Source: Paenibacillus sp. MAHUQ-63 (GTDB lineage Bacteria; Bacillota; Bacilli; Paenibacillales; NBRC-103111). Taken from it: a DNA stretch of 64,000 bases. Shown here piece after piece: positions 42,839-51,715 of this stretch (position 1 is its first letter; each line of letters opens with the position of its first letter). The notes below the pieces were generated by a model, which saw only the letters and a program-made list of their open reading frames with translations, was not told where the DNA came from and searched no databases. The position numbers and the translations under genes were made by a program. The stretch lies in the NCBI RefSeq assembly GCF_028765165.1, contig NZ_JARADB010000001.1, positions 496,001 through 560,000 of the forward strand, written 5' to 3'.

Positions 42839-43585
42839 TTATTCGATGATCAATGCATATACGATCCCGGGACCATGCACACCGATGGTCAAATCGTTCT
42901 CGATATCGGCAGACCGGCTCGGGCCGGAGATGAAGTGGATGCCGGCAGGCCGCTCGCCGAGCGCCAGTTCATCGAACGGACGCAGCACTTCGCCGAGCTT
43001 CGTCTTCAAACGATCGACCGGAATCATGGCGATGAACGTCGTCGGGAGCAGGCTGACGCTTCGGCCTCGCGTACTGTCCGACGTGACGACGAGCGAGCCC
43101 GTATAGGCCACGGCATGCTGTACCGCCACGATGCCGATATCCGCGCCCGCTGCCTTAGCGACAAGCTCGTCTTTGGCCACGCTATCCGCACCTTGCGAGT
43201 TCCAAACGGTGATGTCCGTATCCGTGCCGGCCGATAGGCCTTCCCGAAGTTCCTTCAGCTCCGGCTGATCCTGCATAATCAAATGCTTCGCCTGCGTCTG
43301 AGCGATGAAATCGGCAATGAACGCCTCCGCCTCCGCCATGCCCTGCAGGCGCTTGGTATGCCCGCCGGCCTTCTGCCAGTTCGACATGAACAGCTGGATG
43401 CGGTCTTCCATCGGGAGATCCACTTCGGCCCAGAAGGCCGGAGCGCCCTTCATCGGATGCGCCGGAGCGGAAGCCAGCGGCTTCGAACGGCCGAGGCGGT
43501 TCGAGATATTCGCGAAGAACGCTTCCTGCTTCTTCAGCGCATGTTCGTGCAGTCCCTGGAGAAATGCTGCATCTGATTTAGCCAT
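42839..43585 (-). CDS. lutC: Lactate utilization protein LutC
   Basis: Third subunit of the LutABC L-lactate oxidation complex; 248 residues, LUD-domain protein. It has VAVQHAVAYTGSLVVTSD, SLLPTTFIAMIPVDRLKTKLGEVL and GPSRSADIENDLTIGVHGP, blocks typical of LutC/YkgG. The ATG at 43585 follows GGAGGA by about seven bases; the longer frame to 43624 lies inside lutB. It overlaps lutB by eight bases. It completes the operon that turns lactate made from rhamnose into pyruvate. Confidence 0.94.
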   Translation of the reverse strand: MAKSDAAFLQGLHEHALKKQEAFFANISNRLGRSKPLASAPAHPMKGAPAFWAEVDLPMEDRIQLFMSNWQKAGGHTKRLQGMAEAEAFIADFIAQTQAKHLIMQDQPELKELREGLSAGTDTDITVWNSQGADSVAKDELVAKAAGADIGIVAVQHAVAYTGSLVVTSDSTRGRSVSLLPTTFIAMIPVDRLKTKLGEVLRPFDELALGERPAGIHFISGPSRSADIENDLTIGVHGPGIVYALIIE

Positions 43586-45098
43586 GATGATGTCCTCCTC
43601 CGCCATTTTTGCGATCCGCCACAAGCTTCTCCATGCGCGCTTTCATCGCAGCGTCAAGCTCCGGGAACGTCCCTTCCAGCTCCTGCTCGATGTCTTTCCA
43701 CGATTCGCGGAACGTCTTCTTCGCCAAGCTCGGTGCATAGCGGTACGAATTCCAGCCCGAGAGCGGTCCGACACGCGCCTTGATGTGACCGTCGCGCACA
43801 AGCAGCTTCTGCCCCACACGCCCGATCTTAATCAGAGCTTTCACACGCTTCGAATCGGACATCAGGAATTTGAAGCCCTTCATGCCCACTTTCTCGGCCA
43901 GGTCGGTCGAACCGCGGTTCACCTTGCGCTGACGCAAATAAACGAGCATATCATGCAGCGGAATCTTCACCGGACAAGCCTCGTAGCATGCCCCGCAGAG
44001 GCTGGAGGCGTTCGCGATGTCGTCCCACTGATCGACGTTCTTATTTAGCGCCGGTGTCAGCACCGCGCCGATCGGTCCGCTGTACACGCCGCCGTAAGCA
44101 TGACCGCCGATATGGCGGTAAACCGGGCAGGCGTTCAGGCATGCGCCGCAGCGGATGCAGTTCAGCAGCTCCTGGAACTCCGGATCGCCGAGCTGCAAGG
44201 AGCGCCCATTGTCGAGGATGATGATGTGCATCTCCTCAGGGCCGTCCCCGTCCTGCTGACGCTGCGGTCCGGAAATGACGGACATATACACCGTCAGCTT
44301 CTGTCCGGTCGCCGAACGCGGCAGCAGCGTCGCCATCACTTCGAGATCATCCAGCGTAGGAATAATCCGCTCCATGCCCATGAAGGTGATTTGCGTTTTC
44401 GGAATCGTGCTGACCATCCGGGCATTGCCTTCATTCTCGAAAAGCACCATCGAGCCTGTCTCCGCAATGGCAAAATTACAGCCCGTCATGCCGATATCGG
44501 CCTCAAGGAACTTCTCGCGCAGCTTCCTGCGCACATAGCCGGCCAATATGCCCGTATCGGGCTCCAGCTTCTCCCCGGCGTCTTCCGAGAGCAGATCCGC
44601 GATCTGGTACCGATTCTTGTGAATCGCCGGGATGATGATATGCGACGGTGTCTCGCCGGCCAGCTGAATAATATATTCACCCAGGTCCGTCTCGATCGCT
44701 TCGACGCCGATCTGCTCCAGCGCATGGTTGATGTGCAGCTCCTCGGAAACCATCGACTTCGATTTCACGACGCTCTTCGCTTTCTTGTGCTCGGCGATCT
44801 GCATCGTCAATTGGACGGCATCGGCCGCATCGGCGGCAAAGTGCACGTGCACCCCTTGCGCCCTTGCATTTTCAACGAATTTGCTCAAATAATAGTCGAG
44901 ATGCGCAATCGTATGGAGCCTGATTTGCCGACCCCGCTCACGCCATTCTTCCCAGTTGCCGTGCTCGGCGGTCGCCGCCAGCTTGCCGTTCTTCAGCCGC
45001 TCTGTGGTGAACTTCACCGCATTGCGCAAAAAGTCGTTATTCAAAGCAATCTTCGATCTTTCCTTGACGGTACTGCCGCCGGATTTATGCTCGCTCAT
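43578..45098 (-). CDS. lutB: Lactate utilization iron-sulfur protein LutB
   Basis: A 506-residue iron-sulfur protein. An LUD domain (~60-290; KSKSMVSEELHINHALE, MTGCNFAIAETGSMVLFENEGNAR) is followed by two [4Fe-4S] sites, CIRCGACLNACPVY and CGACYEACPVKIPLH, and a C-terminal tail ending in Gly and His residues. It transfers electrons from lactate in complex with LutA and LutC. It overlaps both neighbours (14 bases with lutA, 8 with lutC), so the three are translated together. Confidence 0.96.
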   Translation of the reverse strand: MSEHKSGGSTVKERSKIALNNDFLRNAVKFTTERLKNGKLAATAEHGNWEEWRERGRQIRLHTIAHLDYYLSKFVENARAQGVHVHFAADAADAVQLTMQIAEHKKAKSVVKSKSMVSEELHINHALEQIGVEAIETDLGEYIIQLAGETPSHIIIPAIHKNRYQIADLLSEDAGEKLEPDTGILAGYVRRKLREKFLEADIGMTGCNFAIAETGSMVLFENEGNARMVSTIPKTQITFMGMERIIPTLDDLEVMATLLPRSATGQKLTVYMSVISGPQRQQDGDGPEEMHIIILDNGRSLQLGDPEFQELLNCIRCGACLNACPVYRHIGGHAYGGVYSGPIGAVLTPALNKNVDQWDDIANASSLCGACYEACPVKIPLHDMLVYLRQRKVNRGSTDLAEKVGMKGFKFLMSDSKRVKALIKIGRVGQKLLVRDGHIKARVGPLSGWNSYRYAPSLAKKTFRESWKDIEQELEGTFPELDAAMKARMEKLVADRKNGGGGHHHG

Positions 45099-45828
45099 GG
45101 GCCATCTTCACTCCCTCAGCCAGTAATTCCGCCAGATGCATCACCTTCACAGGCTTCCCACGGTACGATAAATTACCGGCAATATTCATCAAACAGCCCA
45201 TGTCAAGCCCGACGAGCACCTCGGCTTCCGTCTCCAGCACATGGTCGGATTTCTCCGAAACCATCGCCCCGGATATATCGCACATTTTCACAGCAAAAGT
45301 ACCTCCGAACCCGCAGCAATCCTCCGCATGCGGAAGCGGCACGAGCTCCAGTCCGCGGATATTCTGCATCAACTGCATCGGTTCCGCTTTGACGCCGAGC
45401 AGCCGTGTGCCGTGGCAGGACGGGTGATACGTAACTTTATACGGGAACGACGCTCCCAGATCCGTCACACCGAGCACCTGAACCAGGAACTGCGTGAATT
45501 CATAGGTCTTCTCGACGAGGCGGTTGGCACGCGCCAGATTGGCCGGATCATGCTCGAACAGCTTCGGATAATAATGGTGAATCATGCTCGTACAGGAGCC
45601 CGAAGGCGAAATCACAAAATCGCTGTCTTCAAAAGCATCCAGCAGCGTCAGCGCGGATCCCTTCGCCTCATCCCAATATCCGCTGTTGAAAGCGGGCTGG
45701 CCGCAGCAGGTTTGCGTCGCCGGGAAGTCTAGCTTTACTCCGTATTTTGCCAGGATATGAACGATGGACTCGCCAACCTTGGGATAAACAAGATCGCTTA
45801 GGCACGTAATGAACATCGATACTTTCAT
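45085..45828 (-). CDS. lutA: Lactate utilization protein LutA
   Basis: A 247-residue protein with two CCG domains, the heterodisulfide-reductase-like cysteine motifs that bind an iron-sulfur cofactor: TQTCCGQPAFNSGYW in the first half and HAEDCCGFGGTFAVK in the second, with SGSCTSMI and HPSCHGTR between them. This is the subunit thought to be catalytic in L-lactate oxidation. The start at 45828 (MKVSMFITCLSDLVYP) fits the family N-terminus and has GGGAG upstream; a longer frame to 45933 is unrelated. It lies 112 bases after the DeoR gene, so it may be read from the rhamnose promoter or its own. Confidence 0.95.
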   Translation of the reverse strand: MKVSMFITCLSDLVYPKVGESIVHILAKYGVKLDFPATQTCCGQPAFNSGYWDEAKGSALTLLDAFEDSDFVISPSGSCTSMIHHYYPKLFEHDPANLARANRLVEKTYEFTQFLVQVLGVTDLGASFPYKVTYHPSCHGTRLLGVKAEPMQLMQNIRGLELVPLPHAEDCCGFGGTFAVKMCDISGAMVSEKSDHVLETEAEVLVGLDMGCLMNIAGNLSYRGKPVKVMHLAELLAEGVKMAHERA

Positions 45829-45939
45829 GTTGCAGCTAACTCCCTTCCTGCATCGTTCCCTCCACAGAGGCATTGTGGCTATACAAAAAACCATCCTCAG
45901 TACGAGAGAACATACTGGAGATGGAAGGAACAATGTCGA

Positions 45940-46707
45940 TTACTCTTTATCTAATTGAATGACGTGCACACCTTTGTCCCGAATCCGGTCCACATCTTCC
46001 TTAGGGGTCTGTCCGTCTGTGATGACATGTTTAATTTCCGGCCAGCTTGCCACTTGGGTCAAGGACTGCATGCCGAATTTGCTGTGATCCGCCAGCAGGT
46101 ACGTTTCATCCGCGATGGAGATCATTTTGCGCTTGATCAGCGCTTGAAGCTCCGTCGACTCACTGATTCCGCGCTGAATATGAACCCCTTTGCAGGACAG
46201 GAACAGCTTATGGACATGGTACATGTCGAGCGATCTCTCCGCCAGTGGTCCTACGTAGGACAACGAGCGGGGAGATAACAGGCCCCCGGTGGAAATCACT
46301 TGAATCTTCTCCTTGCCGCTAACTTCCAAGGCAACTTTCATGGAGTTCGTAATGATCGTCAGCGGCATATCGGGAATCAGCTTCGCCATATACCAAGCCG
46401 TCGTGCTCGCATCCAGAATGATCCGGTCGCCTTCGCGAATGTGCGATACCGCTTCCTTGGCGATGCTGTTCTTGAAGTCGGCATGCGCCGTCTCCCTCTC
46501 CAGGAACGGCACCTCCGACTGCGCTTCCTTCACGCTGACAGCGCCGCCATGGCTGCGCATCAGCTTGCCTTCGCTCTCCAGCCGGTCCAGATCTCTCCGG
46601 ATCGTCTCTTCCGTCACCTGACAGAGCTCACTGAGCTCCGTCACTCGAATACTTCCTCTTTCATTGACCAATTGAACGATTCTCTGCCATCTTTCCGCTA
46701 CCAGCAT
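45940..46707 (-). CDS. rhaR: DeoR-family regulator of the rhamnose/lactate operon
   Basis: A 255-residue repressor. The N-terminal winged helix is ERWQRIVQLVNERGSIRVTELSELCQVTEETIRRDLDRLESEG, the DeoR signature, and the C-terminal DeoRC sugar-phosphate sensor has RIILDASTTAWYMAKLI, ITNSMKVALEV and a late YLLADHSKFG block. Placed between rhaB and lutA on the same strand, it corresponds in position to B. subtilis RhaR. The A-rich repeats before rhaEW are candidate operators. Effector (rhamnulose-1-phosphate or a related ester) is inferred from the family. Confidence 0.85.
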   Translation of the reverse strand: MLVAERWQRIVQLVNERGSIRVTELSELCQVTEETIRRDLDRLESEGKLMRSHGGAVSVKEAQSEVPFLERETAHADFKNSIAKEAVSHIREGDRIILDASTTAWYMAKLIPDMPLTIITNSMKVALEVSGKEKIQVISTGGLLSPRSLSYVGPLAERSLDMYHVHKLFLSCKGVHIQRGISESTELQALIKRKMISIADETYLLADHSKFGMQSLTQVASWPEIKHVITDGQTPKEDVDRIRDKGVHVIQLDKE

Positions 46708-46728
46708 CGTCTTCCCTCATTTCACCCT

Positions 46729-48216
46729 CTATAGGGTCGCCACCTGACAAAATGTTGCATACGCCGCCTGCCAACCCGCCACGTCCTCGGGGACGTACGT
46801 CTTGACCGGGAACGAATTCCGAATCAGCTTCCTGGCTTCGCGCAAATCCGCGATATACCCTAGTGCTATCCATTGTACTACAAGGTTCCCCAAGGCACTA
46901 CCCTCAACAGGACCCGCCCAAACCTCGCGCCCTGTCGCATTGGAAGTGAATTGGCACAGCAGCTCGTTCTGGATGCCGCCGCCAACAATATGAAGACCGG
47001 AATACGTTTTCCCCGTCAACTGCTCTGTACGTTCCAGCACGAAGCGGTATTTCAAAGCCAGGCTTTCCAAAATGGTGCGTACGATTTCGCCTTCGGACTG
47101 CGGTACGAATTGCTGTGTATCCCGGCAATACTGCTGAATTTGCTTAGGCATATGCTTCGGTCCCAAGAACATGTCGTGGTCCGGATCAATGAACGCTTGG
47201 AACGGCTTCGCCTGCTGAGCAAGCTTAACCAGCTCGGAGAAGCTGAGGTTCTTGCCTTCTTTGTCCCAGGTGCGCTTGCACTCTTGAATTAGCCACAAGC
47301 CCATAATGTTCTTCAGCAGCCGGTTGGTCCCGTACACGCCGCCTTCGTTCGTGAAATTCCAAGCCAGCGCCTGCTCGCCGAGCACGGGCTCCTTCGTTTC
47401 CGTACCTAACAAAGACCAAGTGCCGCAGCTGAGGAAGGCAAAATCTTCCTCCAGCGCAGGGACGGCAACCACGGCGGAAGCCGTATCATGCTCGCCTACG
47501 GCGATGACCGGAATCGGAACCACGTCAAGCTCTTCACAAATGTCCTGCGTTAATGAGCCTACGCGCGAGCCGGACGGCACCGGAGGCAGGAATAAATCGG
47601 CCGGAAGATCCAGCTGCTCCAGAAGCTCCGGATCCCACGTCTTCGTCGTTGCGTTCAGAAGCTGTGTCGTCGTAGCGTTCGTGAACTCGCTGTGCTTCTC
47701 GCCGGTCAGGAAGTAGCGCAGCAAATCCGGAATCATCAGGAACGTTTCGGCCCGCTCAAGCAGCTCCGGGTTTCTCTCCTGGATGGCTGCGAGCTGAAAA
47801 AGTGAATTGAATTGCAGAAATTGAAGCCCCGTCTTGGCGTACAGCTTCTCGCGTCCGACGACGGCAAACACTTTCTCCATCGTATGGTCGGTCTGATGAT
47901 CGCGGTAATGATAAGGATTGCCGAGCAGCTCGCCGTTCTTGGCAAGCAGTCCGAAATCGACCGCCCAGGAATCGATAGCCAAGCTCTCAATATCGGTGTA
48001 ACCCCGATGTTTGGTCTGTAAAATGCCTTGTTTCAACTCATGAAACAATCGCAGAATGTCCCAGTGAAGGCGGTCGCCCACCTTCACCGGATCATTCGAG
48101 AAGCGGTGAATCTCCTCGATCGTCACTTGGCCCGCTTCAGAATCAAGGCTTCCGACGATCGCTCTGCCGCTGCTTGCTCCCAAATCAAAGGCCAGGACGC
48201 GCGAAGGTTGACTCAC
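46729..48216 (-). CDS. rhaB: L-rhamnulokinase
   Basis: Phosphorylates L-rhamnulose to rhamnulose-1-phosphate. The 495-residue FGGY-family kinase opens AFDLGASSGRAIVGSL (phosphate 1), has LAIDSWAVDFGLL, VGEHDTASAVVAVP, FLSCGTWSLLGTE and HIVGGGIQNELLCQFTSNATGREV, matching rhamnulokinase spacing. The start is GTG at 48216, overlapping the rhaI stop as GTGA, so translation is coupled. Length is normal for RhaB. Confidence 0.96.
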   Translation of the reverse strand: MSQPSRVLAFDLGASSGRAIVGSLDSEAGQVTIEEIHRFSNDPVKVGDRLHWDILRLFHELKQGILQTKHRGYTDIESLAIDSWAVDFGLLAKNGELLGNPYHYRDHQTDHTMEKVFAVVGREKLYAKTGLQFLQFNSLFQLAAIQERNPELLERAETFLMIPDLLRYFLTGEKHSEFTNATTTQLLNATTKTWDPELLEQLDLPADLFLPPVPSGSRVGSLTQDICEELDVVPIPVIAVGEHDTASAVVAVPALEEDFAFLSCGTWSLLGTETKEPVLGEQALAWNFTNEGGVYGTNRLLKNIMGLWLIQECKRTWDKEGKNLSFSELVKLAQQAKPFQAFIDPDHDMFLGPKHMPKQIQQYCRDTQQFVPQSEGEIVRTILESLALKYRFVLERTEQLTGKTYSGLHIVGGGIQNELLCQFTSNATGREVWAGPVEGSALGNLVVQWIALGYIADLREARKLIRNSFPVKTYVPEDVAGWQAAYATFCQVATL

Positions 48217-49433
48217 CAGCTCGCACCGCCTTTGCCGCGAGCGTTAATGCTCTCGTCGTAGCCGCTCTCGAGGTAAGCTTTCATCGGATCTACAGGCACG
48301 CCGATTTCTTCGCGAACCGCTTGCAGAAGCGGAGCCACATCGAATTCGAACGCTTTGCGAATCGCGTCTTCAGCTGCAAGAACATCTTGGCGCTCTTGAG
48401 CAGCTTTCACTTCATCCAGGTTGATCAGCAGCGCTTTCGCATACTGGGTTTGCACGTTCAGCACGGAACGCAGCATCGCCGGGATTTTGCGCTCGATATT
48501 GTGGCTTTGGTCGATCATGTAAGCAATGTTATTAGCCGCTTGACGGATTTGCGGGTTTTTGTCGTTCGCCGCGTCAAGGATTTGGTAGAAAATCAGGAAC
48601 AACTCATATGGATTCACGGAGCCCACGATCAAATCGTCATCCCCGTATTTGCGGGAGTTGAAGTGGAAGCCGCCGAGTTTATTTTCATCTAACAGGTAAG
48701 TCACGATATGCTCAATGTTCGTTCCTTGCGGATGGTGACCTGTGTCAACGAGCACTTCTGCTTGAGGACCCAGCTTGTTAGCCATGTTGAACGCCATGCC
48801 CCAGTCGGCAAGATCCGTGTGGTAGAACGCCGGCTCGTAGAACTTGTATTCAATCAGCATACGCATGCTTGGTGTCATCGCATCGTACATTTCTTTGAGC
48901 GCTTCGTACATCCAAGTTTTGCGTGCGCGAATGTCCACTTGACCCGGATAGTTGGAGCCGTCAGCGAACCAGAGGCTCAGAATGTCGGAGCCTACGGTTT
49001 TGGCGATATCTACGCACTCCAGCAGGTGGTCCGTCGCTTTGCGGCGAATCGCAGCATTCGAGTTCGTCACGCTTCCGAAGATGTAATCGTCCTCTTGGAA
49101 CAAGTTGGGATTGACCGCGCCGATGGATACGCCGAGATCAGCCGCATGCTGCTTCAGCTTCGCATAATCGTCTACTTTATCCCAAGGAATATGGATCGCA
49201 ACCGACGGGCATACACCCGTCAGCTTATGAACCTGCGCTGCGTCCTCGAATTTCTCGAAAGGATTGCGCGGCACGCCGTTTTGCTTGAACACTTTGAACC
49301 GTGTTCCGGAATCCCCGTAACCCCAAGATGGAGTTTCAACTTTGAGGGCTTTCAGCTTCGCTTTGACAGCAGCCAGATCAATGCCTCTATTTGCTTGCTG
49401 TTCTTCGAACAGCGCATATGCTTTATCGCTCAT
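48213..49433 (-). CDS. rhaI: L-rhamnose isomerase (RhaI type)
   Basis: Converts L-rhamnose to L-rhamnulose; 406 residues, TIM-barrel, metal-dependent. Active-site blocks: SLWFADGSNYPGQ, MLIEYKFYEPAFYHTD (Glu ligand), EVLVDTGHHPQGTN (Asp/His) and GGFHFNSRKYGDDDL. The closing metal site is likely in the last of these. This is the shorter RhaI class found in Rhizobiales, Pseudomonas stutzeri and many Bacillales, distinct from E. coli RhaA. It sits 35 bases after rhaEW and is coupled to rhaB by a GTGA overlap. Confidence 0.94.
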   Translation of the reverse strand: MSDKAYALFEEQQANRGIDLAAVKAKLKALKVETPSWGYGDSGTRFKVFKQNGVPRNPFEKFEDAAQVHKLTGVCPSVAIHIPWDKVDDYAKLKQHAADLGVSIGAVNPNLFQEDDYIFGSVTNSNAAIRRKATDHLLECVDIAKTVGSDILSLWFADGSNYPGQVDIRARKTWMYEALKEMYDAMTPSMRMLIEYKFYEPAFYHTDLADWGMAFNMANKLGPQAEVLVDTGHHPQGTNIEHIVTYLLDENKLGGFHFNSRKYGDDDLIVGSVNPYELFLIFYQILDAANDKNPQIRQAANNIAYMIDQSHNIERKIPAMLRSVLNVQTQYAKALLINLDEVKAAQERQDVLAAEDAIRKAFEFDVAPLLQAVREEIGVPVDPMKAYLESGYDESINARGKGGASW

Positions 49434-49467
49434 CGGATAATAGCCTCCTTTTGGATATGGAACGAAA

Positions 49468-51537
49468 TTAGCGGGTGAATGCAGCCGGAACGCCGCCGTC
49501 TACGGTCAGCATGCAGCCTGTCGTTTTCTCCGCTTTGGAAGATGCAAAGTACACGATCGCTTCCGCAACGTCTTTCGGGAAAATGTTAACGAGCAATGTC
49601 GTTCTCTTCCGGTAGTGCTCTTCCAGTTGATCCGGCTCGATGCCGTAAGCCGCTGCACGCTCATTGCGCCAGTTGGAGTTCCAGATCGCGGAGCCTTGCA
49701 GAATCGCATCCGGCAATACGGAGTTCACGCGAATGCCGTACTCGCCGCCTTCCGCTGCGATACAACGCGCCAAGTGGATTTCCGCCGCTTTGGCTGTGGA
49801 GTATGCGGAAGCATTTTTCCCTGCATATACCGAGTTTTTGGAGCCGACGAATACCATGGAGCCGCCGACGCTTTGCTGCTTCATAATTTTGAACGCTTCT
49901 CTGGCAACCAGGAAATAGCCCGTGTTCAACACGTTCATGTTCAGGTTCCATTCTTTCAGGGACGTTTCATCAAACGGACTGGACGTCGCAAGACCTGCGT
50001 TATTCACGATAATGTCGACACCGCCGTAAGTAAGGATGACTTCGCGGTATGCCGCTTCGACTTCCTCTTCTTTCGTAACGTCGATTTTGACAGCGATGGC
50101 TCTGTTCTCGCCATATTGCTCATTCAATTCTGCCGCCAGCTTCTGTGCGCCTTCCAGGTTCAAGTCAGCCAGCACGACGTGTGCGCCGTCTCTGAGGAAT
50201 TGGCGAGCCGTCACGCTGCCGATACCGCCTGCTCCGCCGGTGATGAACGCAACTTTGCGGGAAAATTCCGCTTCTGCCGGAGCCAGTGTCAATTTATAGA
50301 GTTCAAGCGGCCAGTATTCCACGTTGTAGGACTCGTTCTCGCTCAAGGAAACGAAAGTTCCAAGCGCAGTCGCGCCTCTCATCACGGAGATCGCACGGTG
50401 GTAAAGTGCGCCGCTGACTTGCGCCATCGCCCAGCTTTTGCCTGTGTTAATCATCCCGATTCCTGGGATCAGAATAACGCGAGGAGCCGTTTCGAAAATA
50501 ACGTCGCCTTCATTTTTGTTGCGCTCGAAGTACGCTTTGTACTCTTCTTTGTATGCGGCAATGCCGGCTTGCAAAGCTTCAGTCAAGGAAGCCGCATCGC
50601 GGGAGTTAGGGTTCCAGTCGATGTACAGCGGCTTCATCTTCGTGTGAACGAGGTGATCCGGGCAAGCAGCGCCTACTTGAGAAAGGACGGCTGCATCTTT
50701 GCTGTTCACGAATTTCAGCACATCGTCAGCACTGTCGACGGTAAGGATCATTTTCTTCTCTTGGGAAACGGCACCGCGAACGGTCGGCAGCACTTTCGCC
50801 AAAATATCGTTGCGCTCGGACTCGGACAGAGATTCGTATTTGGAGCCGCCGTACAGGTTGTCCTCATCCACGCGGGCTTCGATGAAGCTTTCCGCTTCAT
50901 TAATAATAGCAAGTGTTTTGAGGTAGCTTTCTTCGGACGTTTCGCCCCAAGTAACCAGACCGTGCTTCTCCATCAGTACGAGCTCGGCCTTCGGATTGTT
51001 TCTTACGCCGTCGGCGATCATTTTGGAAAGGGTGAAACCAGGACGTACATAAGGTACCCATACGAAGCGGTCGCCGTAAATTTCTTTGGCAAGCTCACGG
51101 CCATTGTGTGCGCAGCACAGCGAAATAATGGCGTCTGGGTGTGTATGATCCACGTTCTTGAACGGAAGGAACGCGTGCAGCAGTGTCTCAATCGAAGCAC
51201 GCGGGTGCTTGCTGTCGATCATGCAGTTGGCCAGGTAGGCGACCATTTCTTCGTCGGACATTTCGTCTCTTTCATAAAGCGGACGGATGTCTTCCATGCG
51301 CAGGCCTGTGAAGTTTTTGGCTTTCATTGTCGCAAGGTCGGAGCCGCTGCCTTTGACCCACATGACTTCAACGTCGCGGCCGCGGAAATCCTTCTCGATC
51401 GTTTTGTAAGAAGTGTTGCCTCCGCCCCAGTTTGCAACGGCACGGTCTGTTCCCAGTAGGTTGGAACGGTACACCAGTTCCTCTACGCCTTTCGATACTG
51501 TACTCGCTTTCTCTGCATCCCACAAATTCGCAACCAT
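49468..51537 (-). CDS. rhaEW: Bifunctional rhamnulose-1-phosphate aldolase / lactaldehyde dehydrogenase
   Basis: A 689-residue fusion. The N-terminal class-II aldolase domain (~1-430) has NWGGGNTSYK, VKGSGSDLATM, VDHTHPDAI (zinc His pair) and EKHGLVTWGE, and cleaves rhamnulose-1-phosphate to DHAP and L-lactaldehyde. The C-terminal short-chain dehydrogenase (~435-689) has FITGGAGGIGS (NAD site), NNAGLATS and the YSTAK catalytic motif, and oxidises lactaldehyde to L-lactate. The start at 51537 follows AGGAGGGTACTT; the longer frame to 51594 crosses the promoter region. It is the first gene of the rha-lut run. Confidence 0.96.
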   Translation of the reverse strand: MVANLWDAEKASTVSKGVEELVYRSNLLGTDRAVANWGGGNTSYKTIEKDFRGRDVEVMWVKGSGSDLATMKAKNFTGLRMEDIRPLYERDEMSDEEMVAYLANCMIDSKHPRASIETLLHAFLPFKNVDHTHPDAIISLCCAHNGRELAKEIYGDRFVWVPYVRPGFTLSKMIADGVRNNPKAELVLMEKHGLVTWGETSEESYLKTLAIINEAESFIEARVDEDNLYGGSKYESLSESERNDILAKVLPTVRGAVSQEKKMILTVDSADDVLKFVNSKDAAVLSQVGAACPDHLVHTKMKPLYIDWNPNSRDAASLTEALQAGIAAYKEEYKAYFERNKNEGDVIFETAPRVILIPGIGMINTGKSWAMAQVSGALYHRAISVMRGATALGTFVSLSENESYNVEYWPLELYKLTLAPAEAEFSRKVAFITGGAGGIGSVTARQFLRDGAHVVLADLNLEGAQKLAAELNEQYGENRAIAVKIDVTKEEEVEAAYREVILTYGGVDIIVNNAGLATSSPFDETSLKEWNLNMNVLNTGYFLVAREAFKIMKQQSVGGSMVFVGSKNSVYAGKNASAYSTAKAAEIHLARCIAAEGGEYGIRVNSVLPDAILQGSAIWNSNWRNERAAAYGIEPDQLEEHYRKRTTLLVNIFPKDVAEAIVYFASSKAEKTTGCMLTVDGGVPAAFTR

Positions 51538-51570
51538 AAGTACCCTCCTAAGTTTTACATCCCATGTGTA

Positions 51571-51650
51571 TGTGTTTGTTTTTGATGGATTCATCTTATC
51601 ACATCTTTGTTTATTTTTGAATCATTATTTTTGTCTTTGTTTTTGTTTGG
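51571..51650 (-). promoter_or_regulatory. Cluster of CAAAAACAAA repeats, candidate DeoR operator
   Basis: On the minus strand, upstream of rhaEW, several A-rich repeats occur: AAACAAAAACAAAGACAAAA (51648-51629), CAAAAATAAACAAAG (51618-51604) and CAAAAACAAACACA (51584-51571). Repeated short A-rich words with C at fixed steps are typical of DeoR-family operators. They lie within 115 bases of the rhaEW start. Confidence 0.5.
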
Positions 51651-51664
51651 GAAAAACAGATAAA

Positions 51665-51701
51665 AAAACACCTCCTGGGTTGAGACCCATGGAGGTGTTT
51701 G
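51665..51701 (-). terminator. Terminator-type hairpin upstream of the rhamnose operon
   Basis: On the minus strand AAACACCTCC-ATGGGT-CTCA-ACCCA-GGAGGTGTTT is a strong stem followed by a T7 run. It would stop leftward transcripts before the rhamnose promoter. The nearest upstream leftward gene (eamA) ends a kilobase away beyond the repeat array. Confidence 0.75.
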
Positions 51702-51715
51702 GTGGAACAGCGCCG

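Noticed and set aside
44100..45392. Long plus-strand open frame opposite lutB/lutA
   Set aside because: The opposite strand encodes unmistakable LutB and LutA with cysteine motifs.
49615..51459. Very long plus-strand open frame opposite rhaEW
   Set aside because: It mirrors the codons of a clear bifunctional enzyme; the protein is unlike any family, so it is a codon-bias shadow.
51665..51701. Riboswitch or T-box leader of the rhamnose operon
   Set aside because: Only a single terminator stem with no aptamer-like conserved structure, and it lies upstream of the likely rhaEW promoter.
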